This document shows positions 7,968 through 15,226 of a stretch of DNA of 64,000 nucleotides, one piece after another; the first letter of the stretch is position 1; every line of letters begins with the position of its first letter. The DNA is taken from positions 1 to 64,000 of the forward strand of contig NZ_AUHM01000015.1 in the NCBI RefSeq assembly GCF_000423185.1, read 5' to 3'. The stretch is from Inquilinus limosus DSM 16000 (GTDB lineage Bacteria > Pseudomonadota > Alphaproteobacteria > DSM-16000 > Inquilinaceae). The position numbers and the translations under genes are program-made. The notes beneath the pieces are model-generated. The model did not search any database. It saw only the letters and a program-made list of their open reading frames with translations, and had not been told where the DNA came from.

Positions 7968-8813
7968 ATGATGGCGCGTCTCGACGGAATGGGGAGCGAC
8001 AGGGTGTCCGATCTCTTGCTGGTCGGCTGCGGCCGGATGGGAAGCGCGCTGGTCAAGGGCTGGCTGGCGGGCAAGGCCGCCGACCGGATCTGGGCGGTCG
8101 AGCCGGCGGATCTCGGCCTCGCCGATCCGCGGCTGCACCATGTGCGCGACGCCGCCGGGCTGCCGGCCGACCTGGCGCCGGAGGTGGTGGTGCTGGCGGT
8201 GAAGCCGCAGATGATGCCCGAGGCACTGCCTGTCTATCGACGCTTCGCAAGCCGTCGACCAACGGGGCCCGGCACGCTGTTCCTGTCGATCGCCGCCGGC
8301 CGCACCCTGGCCTGGCTGGAGCAAGGGCTGGGGGCGGAGGCCGCGATCGTCCGCGCCATGCCGAACACGCCGGCCGCGATCGGCCAGGGCATCTCCGTCC
8401 TGGTGGCGAACGCCGCGGTCACGCCGGACCAGCGCCGGCGCGCCGAGACGCTGATGCAGGCCGCGGGACAGACCGCCTGGATCGAGGACGACGAGTTGAT
8501 GAACGCGGTCACCGCCGTCTCCGGCAGCGGCCCGGCCTATGTCTTCCACCTGATCGAGACCCTCGCCGAGGCCGGACGCGCCGCCGGGTTGCCGGCCGAG
8601 CTCGCCATGACGCTGGCGCGGCAGACCGTGGTCGGCGCCGGGGCCCTGGCCGGGGCCGCGAGAGAGAGCGCGGCCGAGCTGCGCATCGCCGTGACCAGCC
8701 CGAAGGGCACCACCGAGGCGGCGCTCAACGTGCTGATGGCGCCGGACGGGCTGCAGCCGCTGATGACCCGGGCGGTCGCCGCTGCAACGCAGCGCGGCCG
8801 GGAACTGGCCTGA
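7968..8813 (+). CDS. proC: pyrroline-5-carboxylate reductase
   Basis: About 281 residues from ATG 7968 (ATG 7971 is equally possible; a more upstream start adds unrelated residues). It reduces pyrroline-5-carboxylate to proline in the cytoplasm. The N-terminal NAD(P) motif (LLVGCGRMGSALVKGWLAG), the VLAVKPQMM strand, the MPNTPAAIGQGI loop and the C-terminal signature (AVSGSGPAYVFHLIETLAEA, then GTTEAALNVL) are all present. The stop overlaps the ATG of the YbaK-type gene (TGATG), indicating coupled translation. Confidence 0.97.
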   Translation: MMARLDGMGSDRVSDLLLVGCGRMGSALVKGWLAGKAADRIWAVEPADLGLADPRLHHVRDAAGLPADLAPEVVVLAVKPQMMPEALPVYRRFASRRPTGPGTLFLSIAAGRTLAWLEQGLGAEAAIVRAMPNTPAAIGQGISVLVANAAVTPDQRRRAETLMQAAGQTAWIEDDELMNAVTAVSGSGPAYVFHLIETLAEAGRAAGLPAELAMTLARQTVVGAGALAGAARESAAELRIAVTSPKGTTEAALNVLMAPDGLQPLMTRAVAAATQRGRELA

Positions 8814-9307
8814 TGGCGAGCAGCGGTGAACGGGTGGCCGCGGCGCTGGCGGCGGCGGGGCATGCGCCCGAGATCCGGGTGTTCGACGCATCGACCCGAA
8901 CCTCGGCCGACGCCGCGGCGGCGATCGGCTGCGAGGTGGCGCAGATCGCCAAGTCGCTGGTGTTCCGCGCTCGCGGCAGCAACCGCCCCGTATTGGTGAT
9001 CGCCAGCGGCGTCAACCGGGTCGACGAGGCGGCGGTGGCCGCGGCCCTGGCCGACCGCATCGACGGCGCCCGGATCGAGCGGGCGGATGCCGGCTTCGTG
9101 CGCGACGCCACCGGCTTCGCCATCGGCGGGGTCGCCCCGGTCGGCCACGCCACGCCGCCGCATGTGGTGATCGACCGCGACCTGTTGGCCCTGCCGAAGA
9201 TCTGGGCCGCGGCCGGGACGCCGAACTCGGTCTTCGCGCTGACCCCGGGCCAGCTGGTGGCGCTGACCGGCGGGGTGGTCGCGGACATCGCCAGGCGCGC
9301 ACCATGA
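8813..9307 (+). CDS. YbaK/EbsC-type aminoacyl-tRNA deacylase
   Basis: 164 residues starting with the ATG that overlaps the proC stop. The family hydrolyses mischarged tRNAs (for example Cys- or Ala-tRNA-Pro). Key elements are AAAIGCEVAQIAKSLVFRAR with the invariant Lys, the VNRVDEAAVA segment, and TGFAIGGVAPVGH with the conserved Gly-Gly-x-x-P-x-G-H. The latter binds the tRNA end. Placement directly behind proC links it thematically to proline metabolism, but the amino-acid specificity is not readable. Its stop overlaps an ATG at 9304 that would open the next gene were it not out of frame. Confidence 0.93.
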   Translation: MASSGERVAAALAAAGHAPEIRVFDASTRTSADAAAAIGCEVAQIAKSLVFRARGSNRPVLVIASGVNRVDEAAVAAALADRIDGARIERADAGFVRDATGFAIGGVAPVGHATPPHVVIDRDLLALPKIWAAAGTPNSVFALTPGQLVALTGGVVADIARRAP

Positions 9308-9314
9308 TCGGCCA

Positions 9315-9674
9315 TTGTCCTTCGGCGTGTTCGACCTCGACCGCGCCATCCGCTTCTACGACGCGGTGCTGGCCCCGGTCGGCATGGTGAGGGTGTGGGC
9401 CCAGGACACCGCCGCCGGCTACGGGCCGCCCGGCGGCAACGACAAGCTGGCGCTGATGCGGCAGCCGCAGCCGGTGGTGCCGCCGGGGCCCGGCTTCCAC
9501 CTGGCCTTCAATGCCCCGACGCGCGAGGCCGTCGACCGGTTCCACGCCGCCGCTCTGGCTCAGGGCGGGCGTGACGCCGGCGCGCCCGGGCTGCGGCCGC
9601 ATTACGGGCCCGGCTACTACGCCGCCTTCGTCTACGACCCGGACGGCCACAAGCTCGAGGCCGTCTGCCAGTAG
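9315..9674 (+). CDS. VOC/glyoxalase-like protein, possibly 5'-frameshifted
   Basis: 119 residues if started at TTG 9315. It is a single VOC-type beta-alpha-beta-beta-beta module pair (FGVFDLDRAIRFYDAVLAPV; GFHLAFNAPTREAVDRFHA; AAFVYDPDGHKLEAVC) with the usual terminal Glu metal ligand. Relatives begin MI-x-H-L-S-F-G-V. Here ATG ATC GGC CAT is present at 9304, overlapping the upstream stop as ATGA, but one base is missing before the TTG. The expected start is therefore out of frame. Either the TTG is used or the gene carries a one-base deletion. The enzyme's substrate is unknown. Confidence 0.8.
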   Translation: MSFGVFDLDRAIRFYDAVLAPVGMVRVWAQDTAAGYGPPGGNDKLALMRQPQPVVPPGPGFHLAFNAPTREAVDRFHAAALAQGGRDAGAPGLRPHYGPGYYAAFVYDPDGHKLEAVCQ

Positions 9675-9735
9675 GCGGGGCGAAGCGCGACGGCGGCCGT
9701 TGACTCGCTCCGCCGCGGAACGCTACGACAGGCGC

Positions 9736-9810
9736 ATGGCGACGACGATCACCCTGAAGCGCACCACCAAGACGACCGCTGCGGCGGGCGTTCTCTGGCG
9801 CGCGCGGTGA
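9736..9810 (+). CDS. threonine-rich leader peptide of asd (thrL-like)
   Basis: A 24-residue frame starting ATG 9736 reads MATTITLKRTTKTTAAAGV and ends with TGA at 9808-9810. Seven of its first fourteen residues are Thr, with runs Thr-Thr, Thr-Thr, Thr-Thr and an Ile. This composition is diagnostic of leader peptides that sense charged threonyl/isoleucyl-tRNA. It lies about 95 bases before asd, an enzyme of the aspartate-to-threonine pathway, and is followed by a GC-rich hairpin. The similarity to thrL of enterobacteria is in composition and position, not sequence. Confidence 0.75.
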   Translation: MATTITLKRTTKTTAAAGVLWRAR

Positions 9811-9831
9811 CTGCCGCGACATAGCAACCAG

Positions 9832-9858
9832 AGGCCCCGCCGAGGACGGACGGGGCCT
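9832..9858 (+). terminator. attenuator-type hairpin in the asd leader
   Basis: An eight-base-pair stem aggccccg (9832-9839) / cggggcct (9851-9858) encloses an 11-base loop. It begins 21 bases past the stop codon of the Thr-rich peptide. A competing short stem, gcgg/ccgc, spans 9804-9817 across that stop codon. The downstream stretch lacks a strong U-run, so rho-independent termination is not certain. It may instead act on RNA access to the asd ribosome site. Confidence 0.5.
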
Positions 9859-9904
9859 GCAGGTTCAGCCATCGTCCCTCCCGGCCAGCAGGAAGGACGA
9901 CACC

Positions 9905-10963
9905 ATGCTCTCATCCCCCGATCCGCAAGAGGCACCGCACGGCCGGCGCGCGCCCGATCCCGTGATCGCGATCGTCGGCGCCACCGGCGCCGTCGGCATC
10001 GAGCTGCTGCGCTGCCTGGAGGCGCGGCGCTTCCCGGCGGCGGAGGTGAGGCTGCTGGCCTCGGCTCGCTCGGCCGGCGGCCGGATCCCGTTCCGCGGCC
10101 GGGATCTCGCTGTGGAGGAGCTCACGGAAGCCAGCTTCACCGGCGTCGACATCGCGCTGTTCTCGGCCGGCGCCGGCATCTCCCGGCGCTATGCCGAGGC
10201 CGCGGTGGCGGCCGGGGCCGTGGTCGTCGACAACTCCTCGGCCTTCCGCATGCAGCCCGAGGTGCCGCTGGTGGTGCCGGAGGTGAACGCCGCGGCGCTG
10301 GCGGGCCATTCCGGAATCATCGCCAACCCGAACTGTGTCGCCGCCATCATGACGGTGGCGCTGGCGCCGCTCCATCGGGCGCATCCCCTGCGGCGGGTCA
10401 CGGCGGCGACCTACCAGGCCGCCTCGGGCGCCGGCGCCGCGGCGATGGAGGAGCTGCGGTCGGCGACGGCCGCCCATCTGCAGGGCCGGCCCTTCGAGCC
10501 CAAGGTGCTGCCGCACCCCTACGCCTTCAACCTGTTCAGCCACAACGCCGATGTCGACCCGGCCAGCGGCTACAATGGCGAGGAGCTGAAGGCGATCGCC
10601 GAGACGCGGCGCATCCTCGACGCGCCGGATCTCCCGATCGGCATCACCTGCATCCGGGTGCCGGTGCTGCGGGCCCATTCGATCGCGCTGTCGGTCGAGC
10701 TCGACGCCGTCGTGACGCCGGAGGAGGCGCGGGACCTGCTGGCGTTCGCGCCCGGCCTGCGCCTGGTCGACGACCGCGCCGCCAACCATTTCCCGATGCC
10801 GTCCGAGGCCAGCGGCCGCGACGAGGTGCTGGTGGGCCGCATCCGGACGGATCTCGGCGACCCCACCGGCCGCTCGCTGGCCCTGTTCGTCTCGGGCGAC
10901 CAGCTGCTCAAGGGCGCGGCGCTCAACGCCGTCCAGATCCTGGAGCATCTGCGGCGGGCGTGA
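9905..10963 (+). CDS. asd: aspartate-semialdehyde dehydrogenase
   Basis: 352 residues. It converts aspartyl-phosphate to aspartate semialdehyde, the branch point to lysine, threonine and methionine. The NADP-binding loop (IAIVGATGAVGIELL, about residues 20-34), the catalytic cysteine motif (IANPNCVAAIM), the following YQAASGAGAAAM and the conserved His region (IRVPVLRAHS) are all intact. The GGAAGGAC site at 9891-9898 supports the ATG at 9905. The Thr-rich leader upstream predicts control by threonine supply. It appears to be transcribed alone. The next gene, a TetR regulator, is 160 bases away. Confidence 0.97.
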   Translation: MLSSPDPQEAPHGRRAPDPVIAIVGATGAVGIELLRCLEARRFPAAEVRLLASARSAGGRIPFRGRDLAVEELTEASFTGVDIALFSAGAGISRRYAEAAVAAGAVVVDNSSAFRMQPEVPLVVPEVNAAALAGHSGIIANPNCVAAIMTVALAPLHRAHPLRRVTAATYQAASGAGAAAMEELRSATAAHLQGRPFEPKVLPHPYAFNLFSHNADVDPASGYNGEELKAIAETRRILDAPDLPIGITCIRVPVLRAHSIALSVELDAVVTPEEARDLLAFAPGLRLVDDRAANHFPMPSEASGRDEVLVGRIRTDLGDPTGRSLALFVSGDQLLKGAALNAVQILEHLRRA

Positions 10964-11125
10964 CGGCCGCCGGGGCGGACGGCGGTGCCCCGGGGGCGCG
11001 ATCCGGGCACGCCGTCGCCCCGGGCTCGCATTGCGCCGGAATTGGGCTAGATTGGAACCGACTGCATCTGCTCCGTGCGGGGCTGGACATCCGGGGCCGA
11101 GGGCCGATCGCGGAGGGCGGGGACC

Positions 11126-11767
11126 ATGCCGAAGAAGACCGATATCGCGAACCACATCGTCACCACCGCGATCGACCTGGCGGCGGAGAGGGGCTGGCGC
11201 ACGCTGAGCCTGGCGGACATCGCCCAGGCGGCGCGGGTGCCGATGTCGGCGCTGTACCGCCACTGCCCGACCAAGGCGGAGCTCCTGGCCGGGTTCAGCC
11301 GGATGATCGACCAGGCGGTGCTGTCCGAAGGCCTGCCCGGCGAGGAGGAGAGCCCGCGCGACCGGCTGTTCGACCTGCTGATGCGCCGCTTCGACGTGCT
11401 GACGGCCCATCGCGCCGGGGTCAAGGCGATCCTGCGCGACCTGCGGCGCGACCCGCTGGCGAGCCTGCTGCAGGCGCGGCAGCTGGAGCTGTCGATGCGC
11501 TGGACGCTGCAATCCGCCGGCATCTCGACCTCGGGGCTGCTCGGCCGGGCGCGGGTGCAGGCCCTGTGCCTGCTGTACGGGCTGGTGCTGCGGGTGTGGG
11601 AGCAGGACGATTCGCCGGATCTCGACCGCACCATGAAGGCGCTGGACCAGCGGCTGCGCCAGGCCGAGCAGTGGGAGAACACCTTCGGCCGCGGCCGCGC
11701 GACCCGCCGGGCGGAGCCGCCGGCGGCGCCGGAGACGATGGAAGGGCCCGAGCCGACCCTGCACTGA
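11126..11767 (+). CDS. TetR-family transcriptional regulator
   Basis: 213 residues from ATG 11126. The N-terminal helix-turn-helix (ANHIVTTAIDLAAERGWRTL, then SLADIAQAARVPMSALYRHC, then KAELLAGF) is a standard TetR DNA-binding domain. The C-terminal part (about residues 60-185) is helical with a hydrophobic ligand-pocket character and ends in a disordered Pro/Glu-rich tail. It precedes the phasin gene by about 90 bases. Related TetR proteins next to phasins exist, but the sensed ligand and targets are unknown. A COQ9-like assignment is worth considering because of the C-terminal length and the RRDPLASL region. Confidence 0.85.
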   Translation: MPKKTDIANHIVTTAIDLAAERGWRTLSLADIAQAARVPMSALYRHCPTKAELLAGFSRMIDQAVLSEGLPGEEESPRDRLFDLLMRRFDVLTAHRAGVKAILRDLRRDPLASLLQARQLELSMRWTLQSAGISTSGLLGRARVQALCLLYGLVLRVWEQDDSPDLDRTMKALDQRLRQAEQWENTFGRGRATRRAEPPAAPETMEGPEPTLH

Positions 11768-11779
11768 CGACGCTTTTGT

Positions 11780-11788
11780 TGCAGTGCA
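11780..11788. promoter_or_regulatory. candidate PhaR operator in front of the phasin gene
   Basis: TGC-AGT-GCA is a perfect TGC-N3-GCA palindrome inside ttgttgcagtgcacaa, 70 bases before the phasin ATG. PhaR repressors of alphaproteobacteria bind CTGC-N3/4-GCAG or TGC-N3/4-GCA elements in front of phasin genes. A second gtgcac lies at 11838-11843. The factor assignment is inference from known PhaR sites. No phaR gene is in this window. Confidence 0.45.
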
Positions 11789-11857
11789 CAAATATGTTTT
11801 GCGACGCGGTGCGGGCCGTGTAAGGTGCTGCTTTCTTGTGCACATTGGGAGTAGGCC

Positions 11858-12289
11858 ATGAGCAAGGTGCCGCCGGTCTGGGACGTCGACTTCACCAAGG
11901 TGCTGAGCGAGTTCAAGCTGCCGGGCGTCGACCTCGACGCAGTGCTGCAGGCCCAGCGCAAGAACATCGAAGCGCTGACCGCCGCCAACCGGACCGCGGT
12001 CGAGGGGCTGCAGGCCTTCGCCCGCCGCCAGGGCGAGATCCTGCGCCAGAACATGGCCGAGCTGCAGAGCCAGTTCTCCAACGCCGTCGCCGCGGGCGCG
12101 CCGGAGGAGAAGCTGGCGAAGCAGACCGAGCTGGCCAAGGCGGCCTTCGAGAAGGCGATCGCCGACATGAAGGAGCTGGCCGAGCTGCTCGCCAAGTCGA
12201 ACACGGAGGCGGCCGAGATCGTCAGCAAGCGCGTCAGCGCCAGCTTCGACGAGCTCAAGACCGTCCTGAAGACCCCCGCGAAGCGCTGA
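11858..12289 (+). CDS. phasin (polyhydroxyalkanoate granule-associated protein)
   Basis: 143 residues, entirely helical and rich in Ala, Lys and Glu. Phasins coat polyhydroxybutyrate granules. The family pattern is clear: an N-terminal amphipathic segment (FTKVLSEFKLPGVDLDAVLQ), the AQRKNIEALTAANRTAVEGL core, then FEKAIADMKELAELLAKSN and a final LKT helix. No Cys and no signal peptide. A candidate PhaR operator lies upstream. The gene appears monocistronic, with a short gap to csaA. Confidence 0.93.
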   Translation: MSKVPPVWDVDFTKVLSEFKLPGVDLDAVLQAQRKNIEALTAANRTAVEGLQAFARRQGEILRQNMAELQSQFSNAVAAGAPEEKLAKQTELAKAAFEKAIADMKELAELLAKSNTEAAEIVSKRVSASFDELKTVLKTPAKR

Positions 12290-12384
12290 TCCCGGCGTAG
12301 ACGCGAAGGCGCTTCCGGCGGCCTTCGACGGCTTGCCTTCCGGCAGCCGGCGCGGCAGTGTGCGCCGGCTTCGCGGAGGGCAGA

Positions 12385-12720
12385 ATGACGATCAGCTACG
12401 ACGATTTCGCCAAGGTCGACATCCGGGTCGGCACCATCGTGGCGGTCGAGCCCTATCCCGAGGCGCGCAAGCCGGCCTACAAGCTGACCGTCGATCTGGG
12501 GCCGGAGATCGGCCAGAAGCGCAGCTCGGCCCAACTGGTGGCGCTGTACACGCCGGAGACGCTGCTGGGCCGCCAGGTCGCGGCGGTGGTGAACTTCCCG
12601 CCGAAGCAGATCGGCCGCTTCATCTCCGAGATCCTGGTGCTCGGTTTCCCCGACGCCGACGGCAACGTCGTGCTGGCCGCGATCGAGCGGCCGGTGCCGA
12701 ACGGCGGAAGGCTGTACTAG
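12385..12720 (+). CDS. csaA: CsaA-type tRNA-binding protein
   Basis: 111 residues from ATG 12385. It is a single OB-fold tRNA-binding domain: [52 protein letters not shown] and the [19 protein letters not shown] signature that defines CsaA. These proteins bind tRNA and have been reported with export-related chaperone activity. The protein is full length. An in-frame start 27 bases upstream has no ribosome site; GGAGGG at 12376-12381 suits the chosen ATG. Confidence 0.93.
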   Translation: MTISYDDFAKVDIRVGTIVAVEPYPEARKPAYKLTVDLGPEIGQKRSSAQLVALYTPETLLGRQVAAVVNFPPKQIGRFISEILVLGFPDADGNVVLAAIERPVPNGGRLY

Positions 12721-12785
12721 GCCTCCGCGGTTGACGCGGCGGCGCGACCCGCCGATCATCATCGCGATCGCAAGATCGGCCATAC

Positions 12786-12862
12786 CCTCCACGTGACTGG
12801 CGAGACGGGGAGCACCCCGAGGGAGCGTGGAGGACCGTTTCGATGCCGCTCGCCTGGGCAGC
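12786..12862 (+). ncRNA. ZTP (pfl) riboswitch upstream of glyA
   Basis: The hallmark conserved blocks are present in order. P1 is cctccacg (12786-12793) with cgtggagg (12826-12833), a perfect eight-pair stem. Inside it are gtgactggcg (12793-12802) and a gggg/cccc stem (12807-12818). After P1 comes the 3' domain with tgcc (12844-12847)/ggca (12857-12860) closing a loop that contains cgcctgggca. The ggcg at 12799-12802 can pair with cgcc at 12851-12854, forming the known pseudoknot. ZTP riboswitches sense the purine intermediate AICAR phosphates and commonly control glyA. Confidence 0.88.
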
Positions 12863-12918
12863 CTTCCTTGGAAGCTGGTCAGGCGATCTTTGTTCTGAGC
12901 ATCGAAACGGAGACTTCT

Positions 12919-14196
12919 ATGGACTATCAGCACCAGCCCGATCCGGCCCCGGCCGATCCCGATCCGCGCGCTCGCCTCGCCGCCGCCGATCCCGAGGCCG
13001 CCGCGATCCTGGAGTGCGAGGAGCGCCGGCAGCAGCAGGGCCTGACCCTGATCGCGTCGGAGAACCACGCCTTCCCCGAGCTGCGGCCGCTGCTCGGCTC
13101 GGTCTTCGCCGACAAATACGCCGAAGGCCAGCCGCGCCGCCGCTACTACGGCGGCAACCTCCATGCCGACGAGATCGAGGAGCTGGCCCAGGGCCGGGCC
13201 AAGGCGCTGTTCGGGGCGGAGCACGCCAATGTCCAGCCGCTGTCAGGGTCGCCGATGAACCAGGCGGTGTATTTCGGCCTGCTGCAGCCGGGCGACACCA
13301 TCCTGGCGATGGACCTGTCGCATGGCGGCCACCTGACCCATGGCGCGCCGGTCTCGGCCATGGGCCGGATCTTCCGCTTCGTCCGCTACGGCACGCTTCC
13401 GGGCGGCGGCTTCGATTTCGACGCGATCCGCGAGACCGCGCGGCGCGAGCGGCCGAAGCTGCTGATCACCGGCTTCTCCTCCTACCCGCGCGACATCGAC
13501 TACGCCGCCTTCAAGGCGATCGCGGACGAGGTCGGGGCCATCACCATGGCCGATGTCTCGCATATCGGCGGGCTGATCGCCGGCCAGGCGCTGCCGAACC
13601 CGCTGGCGGCCGGCTTCGACGTCGTCACCACCACCACGCACAAGACGCTGCGCGGGCCGCGCGGCGGGCTGATCCTGTGCCGCGAGCCGTTCCGCAAGGC
13701 GATCGACCAGGCGGTGTTCCCCGGGCTGCAGGGTGGCCCGCATATGGACCAGGTGGCGGCCCTTGCCACGGCGCTGCACTTGGCGGCGCAGGAGGAGTTC
13801 CGGGCCTATGCAAGGCGGGTGCTCGACAACGCCAGGGCGTTGGCCGCGGCGCTGCAGGGCCGGGGGGCACAGCTGGTGACCGGCGGCACCGACAACCACC
13901 TGATGGTGGTCGACGTCGCCGCCAGCTTCGGCGTCGACGGCGCCGAGGCGCAGCAGCGGCTGGACCGGGTCGGGCTGGTCTCGAACAAGCAGGTGGTGCC
14001 GGACGACACCCGTCCGCCGCTGCGCCCGTCCGGCCTCAGGCTCGGCACGCCGGCCGTCACCACCCGCGGCATGCGCGAGGGGCAGATGACGGCGCTGGCC
14101 GACCTGATCGTCGACGCGGTCACCGGCGCACGGCCGGAGCCGGCGCTGGCGAACGCGGTGCGGGACTTCGCGAGGCGGTTCCCGATCCCGGGCTGA
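12919..14196 (+). CDS. glyA: serine hydroxymethyltransferase
   Basis: 425 residues from ATG 12919. It interconverts serine and glycine with tetrahydrofolate, using PLP. Visible landmarks are LTLIASENHAFPEL, DKYAEGQPRRRYYGGN, the VQPLSGSPMNQAVY segment, DVSHIGGLIAGQA and the PLP-lysine motif VVTTTTHKTLRGPRGG. The C-terminal RLGTPAVTTRGM signature is also present. Length and motifs are complete. The upstream ZTP riboswitch ties expression to folate/purine status. The start upstream at 12793 would run through the riboswitch and is rejected. Confidence 0.97.
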   Translation: MDYQHQPDPAPADPDPRARLAAADPEAAAILECEERRQQQGLTLIASENHAFPELRPLLGSVFADKYAEGQPRRRYYGGNLHADEIEELAQGRAKALFGAEHANVQPLSGSPMNQAVYFGLLQPGDTILAMDLSHGGHLTHGAPVSAMGRIFRFVRYGTLPGGGFDFDAIRETARRERPKLLITGFSSYPRDIDYAAFKAIADEVGAITMADVSHIGGLIAGQALPNPLAAGFDVVTTTTHKTLRGPRGGLILCREPFRKAIDQAVFPGLQGGPHMDQVAALATALHLAAQEEFRAYARRVLDNARALAAALQGRGAQLVTGGTDNHLMVVDVAASFGVDGAEAQQRLDRVGLVSNKQVVPDDTRPPLRPSGLRLGTPAVTTRGMREGQMTALADLIVDAVTGARPEPALANAVRDFARRFPIPG

Positions 14197-14211
14197 GCGG
14201 GGAGGGCGGGG

Positions 14212-15225
14212 TCAAGCCGTCGACCTGAACCCCGCCTTCTCGCCATAGGCGAAGCACTCCTCCGCCGAGGGGATGGCGCGCGAGGTGCTGTAGGAGCCGA
14301 GGCTGAGCGCCGCGACGCAGACGCCGAGGCGCAGCCCTTTCTCCACCGGCCAGCCCTCGTGCAGCCCCAGCATCACGCCGGAGGCGAGGGCGTCGCCGGC
14401 GCCGTTGGTGCTCTTGATCCTCTCCGGCGGCACCCAGGCGGCGCCCTGGCGCCACAGGCGGCCGTCGCGGTCGGCGGCGACCACGCCCTCCGGGAAGTGC
14501 ACGACGGCCAGGCTGGACACGCCCATCCGGATCAGCGCCGCGGCCGCCGCCTCGACCAGCGCCCAGTCCGGCCGGCCGTCGCGGTGGGTCTCGACGCCGG
14601 TCAGCGCCGTCGCCTCCGACTCGTTGATGATGATGCTGTCGAGCAGCGGCAGGCAGGGCAGGGCGAGGTCGCGCAGCCGCTCCCCCGCCACCCCGACCAG
14701 CTCCAGATTGGTGCGGTGTCCGGTGGCCCTGGCGCGGGCCAGCACCTCGGAGAAGCCGTTGCCGTTGCCCTGCGGCGCGTCCATCCGGGCGTGCACCCCG
14801 GGCGAGCCGACATGGAAGATCTTCGCGGTCGACCCGGCCAGGTCGAAATGCCCGGTCGAGAGCTGGGCGTTGACCCCCTCCTGGTGGAAGAAGGTCCGCC
14901 GCCCGCCTTCGGCCACGATCATCACGTCGGTGTAGGAGGTGCGGCCGCCCGGCACCACCGCGATCCGCCCGGCGCCGATGCCGAGCTCGCGGCAGGTGTC
15001 GAGCGCGATCCGCCCGTAGGCATCGTCGCCGACGATCCCGATCACCTCGATCGGGAAGGGGGCGCCGAGGCGGGCCAGGTCGATCGCCATGTTCAAGCCG
15101 GGGCCGCCGCAATCCGGCATCTCCTCCAGGATCCGGGCGACGTGCTCCTGCGGCGGGAAGCGGTCGATGACCTTGTTGACGTCGATGCAGATGGTGCCGC
15201 CGCAGATGATGCCGGAGCGCTCCAT
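14212..15225 (-). CDS. PfkB-family carbohydrate kinase of the sugar operon
   Basis: 337 residues. PfkB/ribokinase-fold kinases phosphorylate sugars or nucleosides. The N-terminal GGPGLNMAIDLARLGAPF, the mid-domain DSIIINESEATALTGVE and the C-terminal anion-hole motif STNGAGDALASGVMLGL with the catalytic Asp are intact. It is the last gene of the minus-strand operon, separated by one base from the aldolase-like gene. The natural reading is that it phosphorylates the imported sugar or its product so the aldolase can split it. The exact sugar is unknown. Confidence 0.92.
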   Translation of the reverse strand: MERSGIICGGTICIDVNKVIDRFPPQEHVARILEEMPDCGGPGLNMAIDLARLGAPFPIEVIGIVGDDAYGRIALDTCRELGIGAGRIAVVPGGRTSYTDVMIVAEGGRRTFFHQEGVNAQLSTGHFDLAGSTAKIFHVGSPGVHARMDAPQGNGNGFSEVLARARATGHRTNLELVGVAGERLRDLALPCLPLLDSIIINESEATALTGVETHRDGRPDWALVEAAAAALIRMGVSSLAVVHFPEGVVAADRDGRLWRQGAAWVPPERIKSTNGAGDALASGVMLGLHEGWPVEKGLRLGVCVAALSLGSYSTSRAIPSAEECFAYGEKAGFRSTA

Positions 15226-15226
15226 C

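Noticed and set aside
7820-9307. A 495-codon frame covering proC and the YbaK gene
   Set aside because: Only its final 164 codons are the YbaK gene. The earlier part is an alternative frame of proC.
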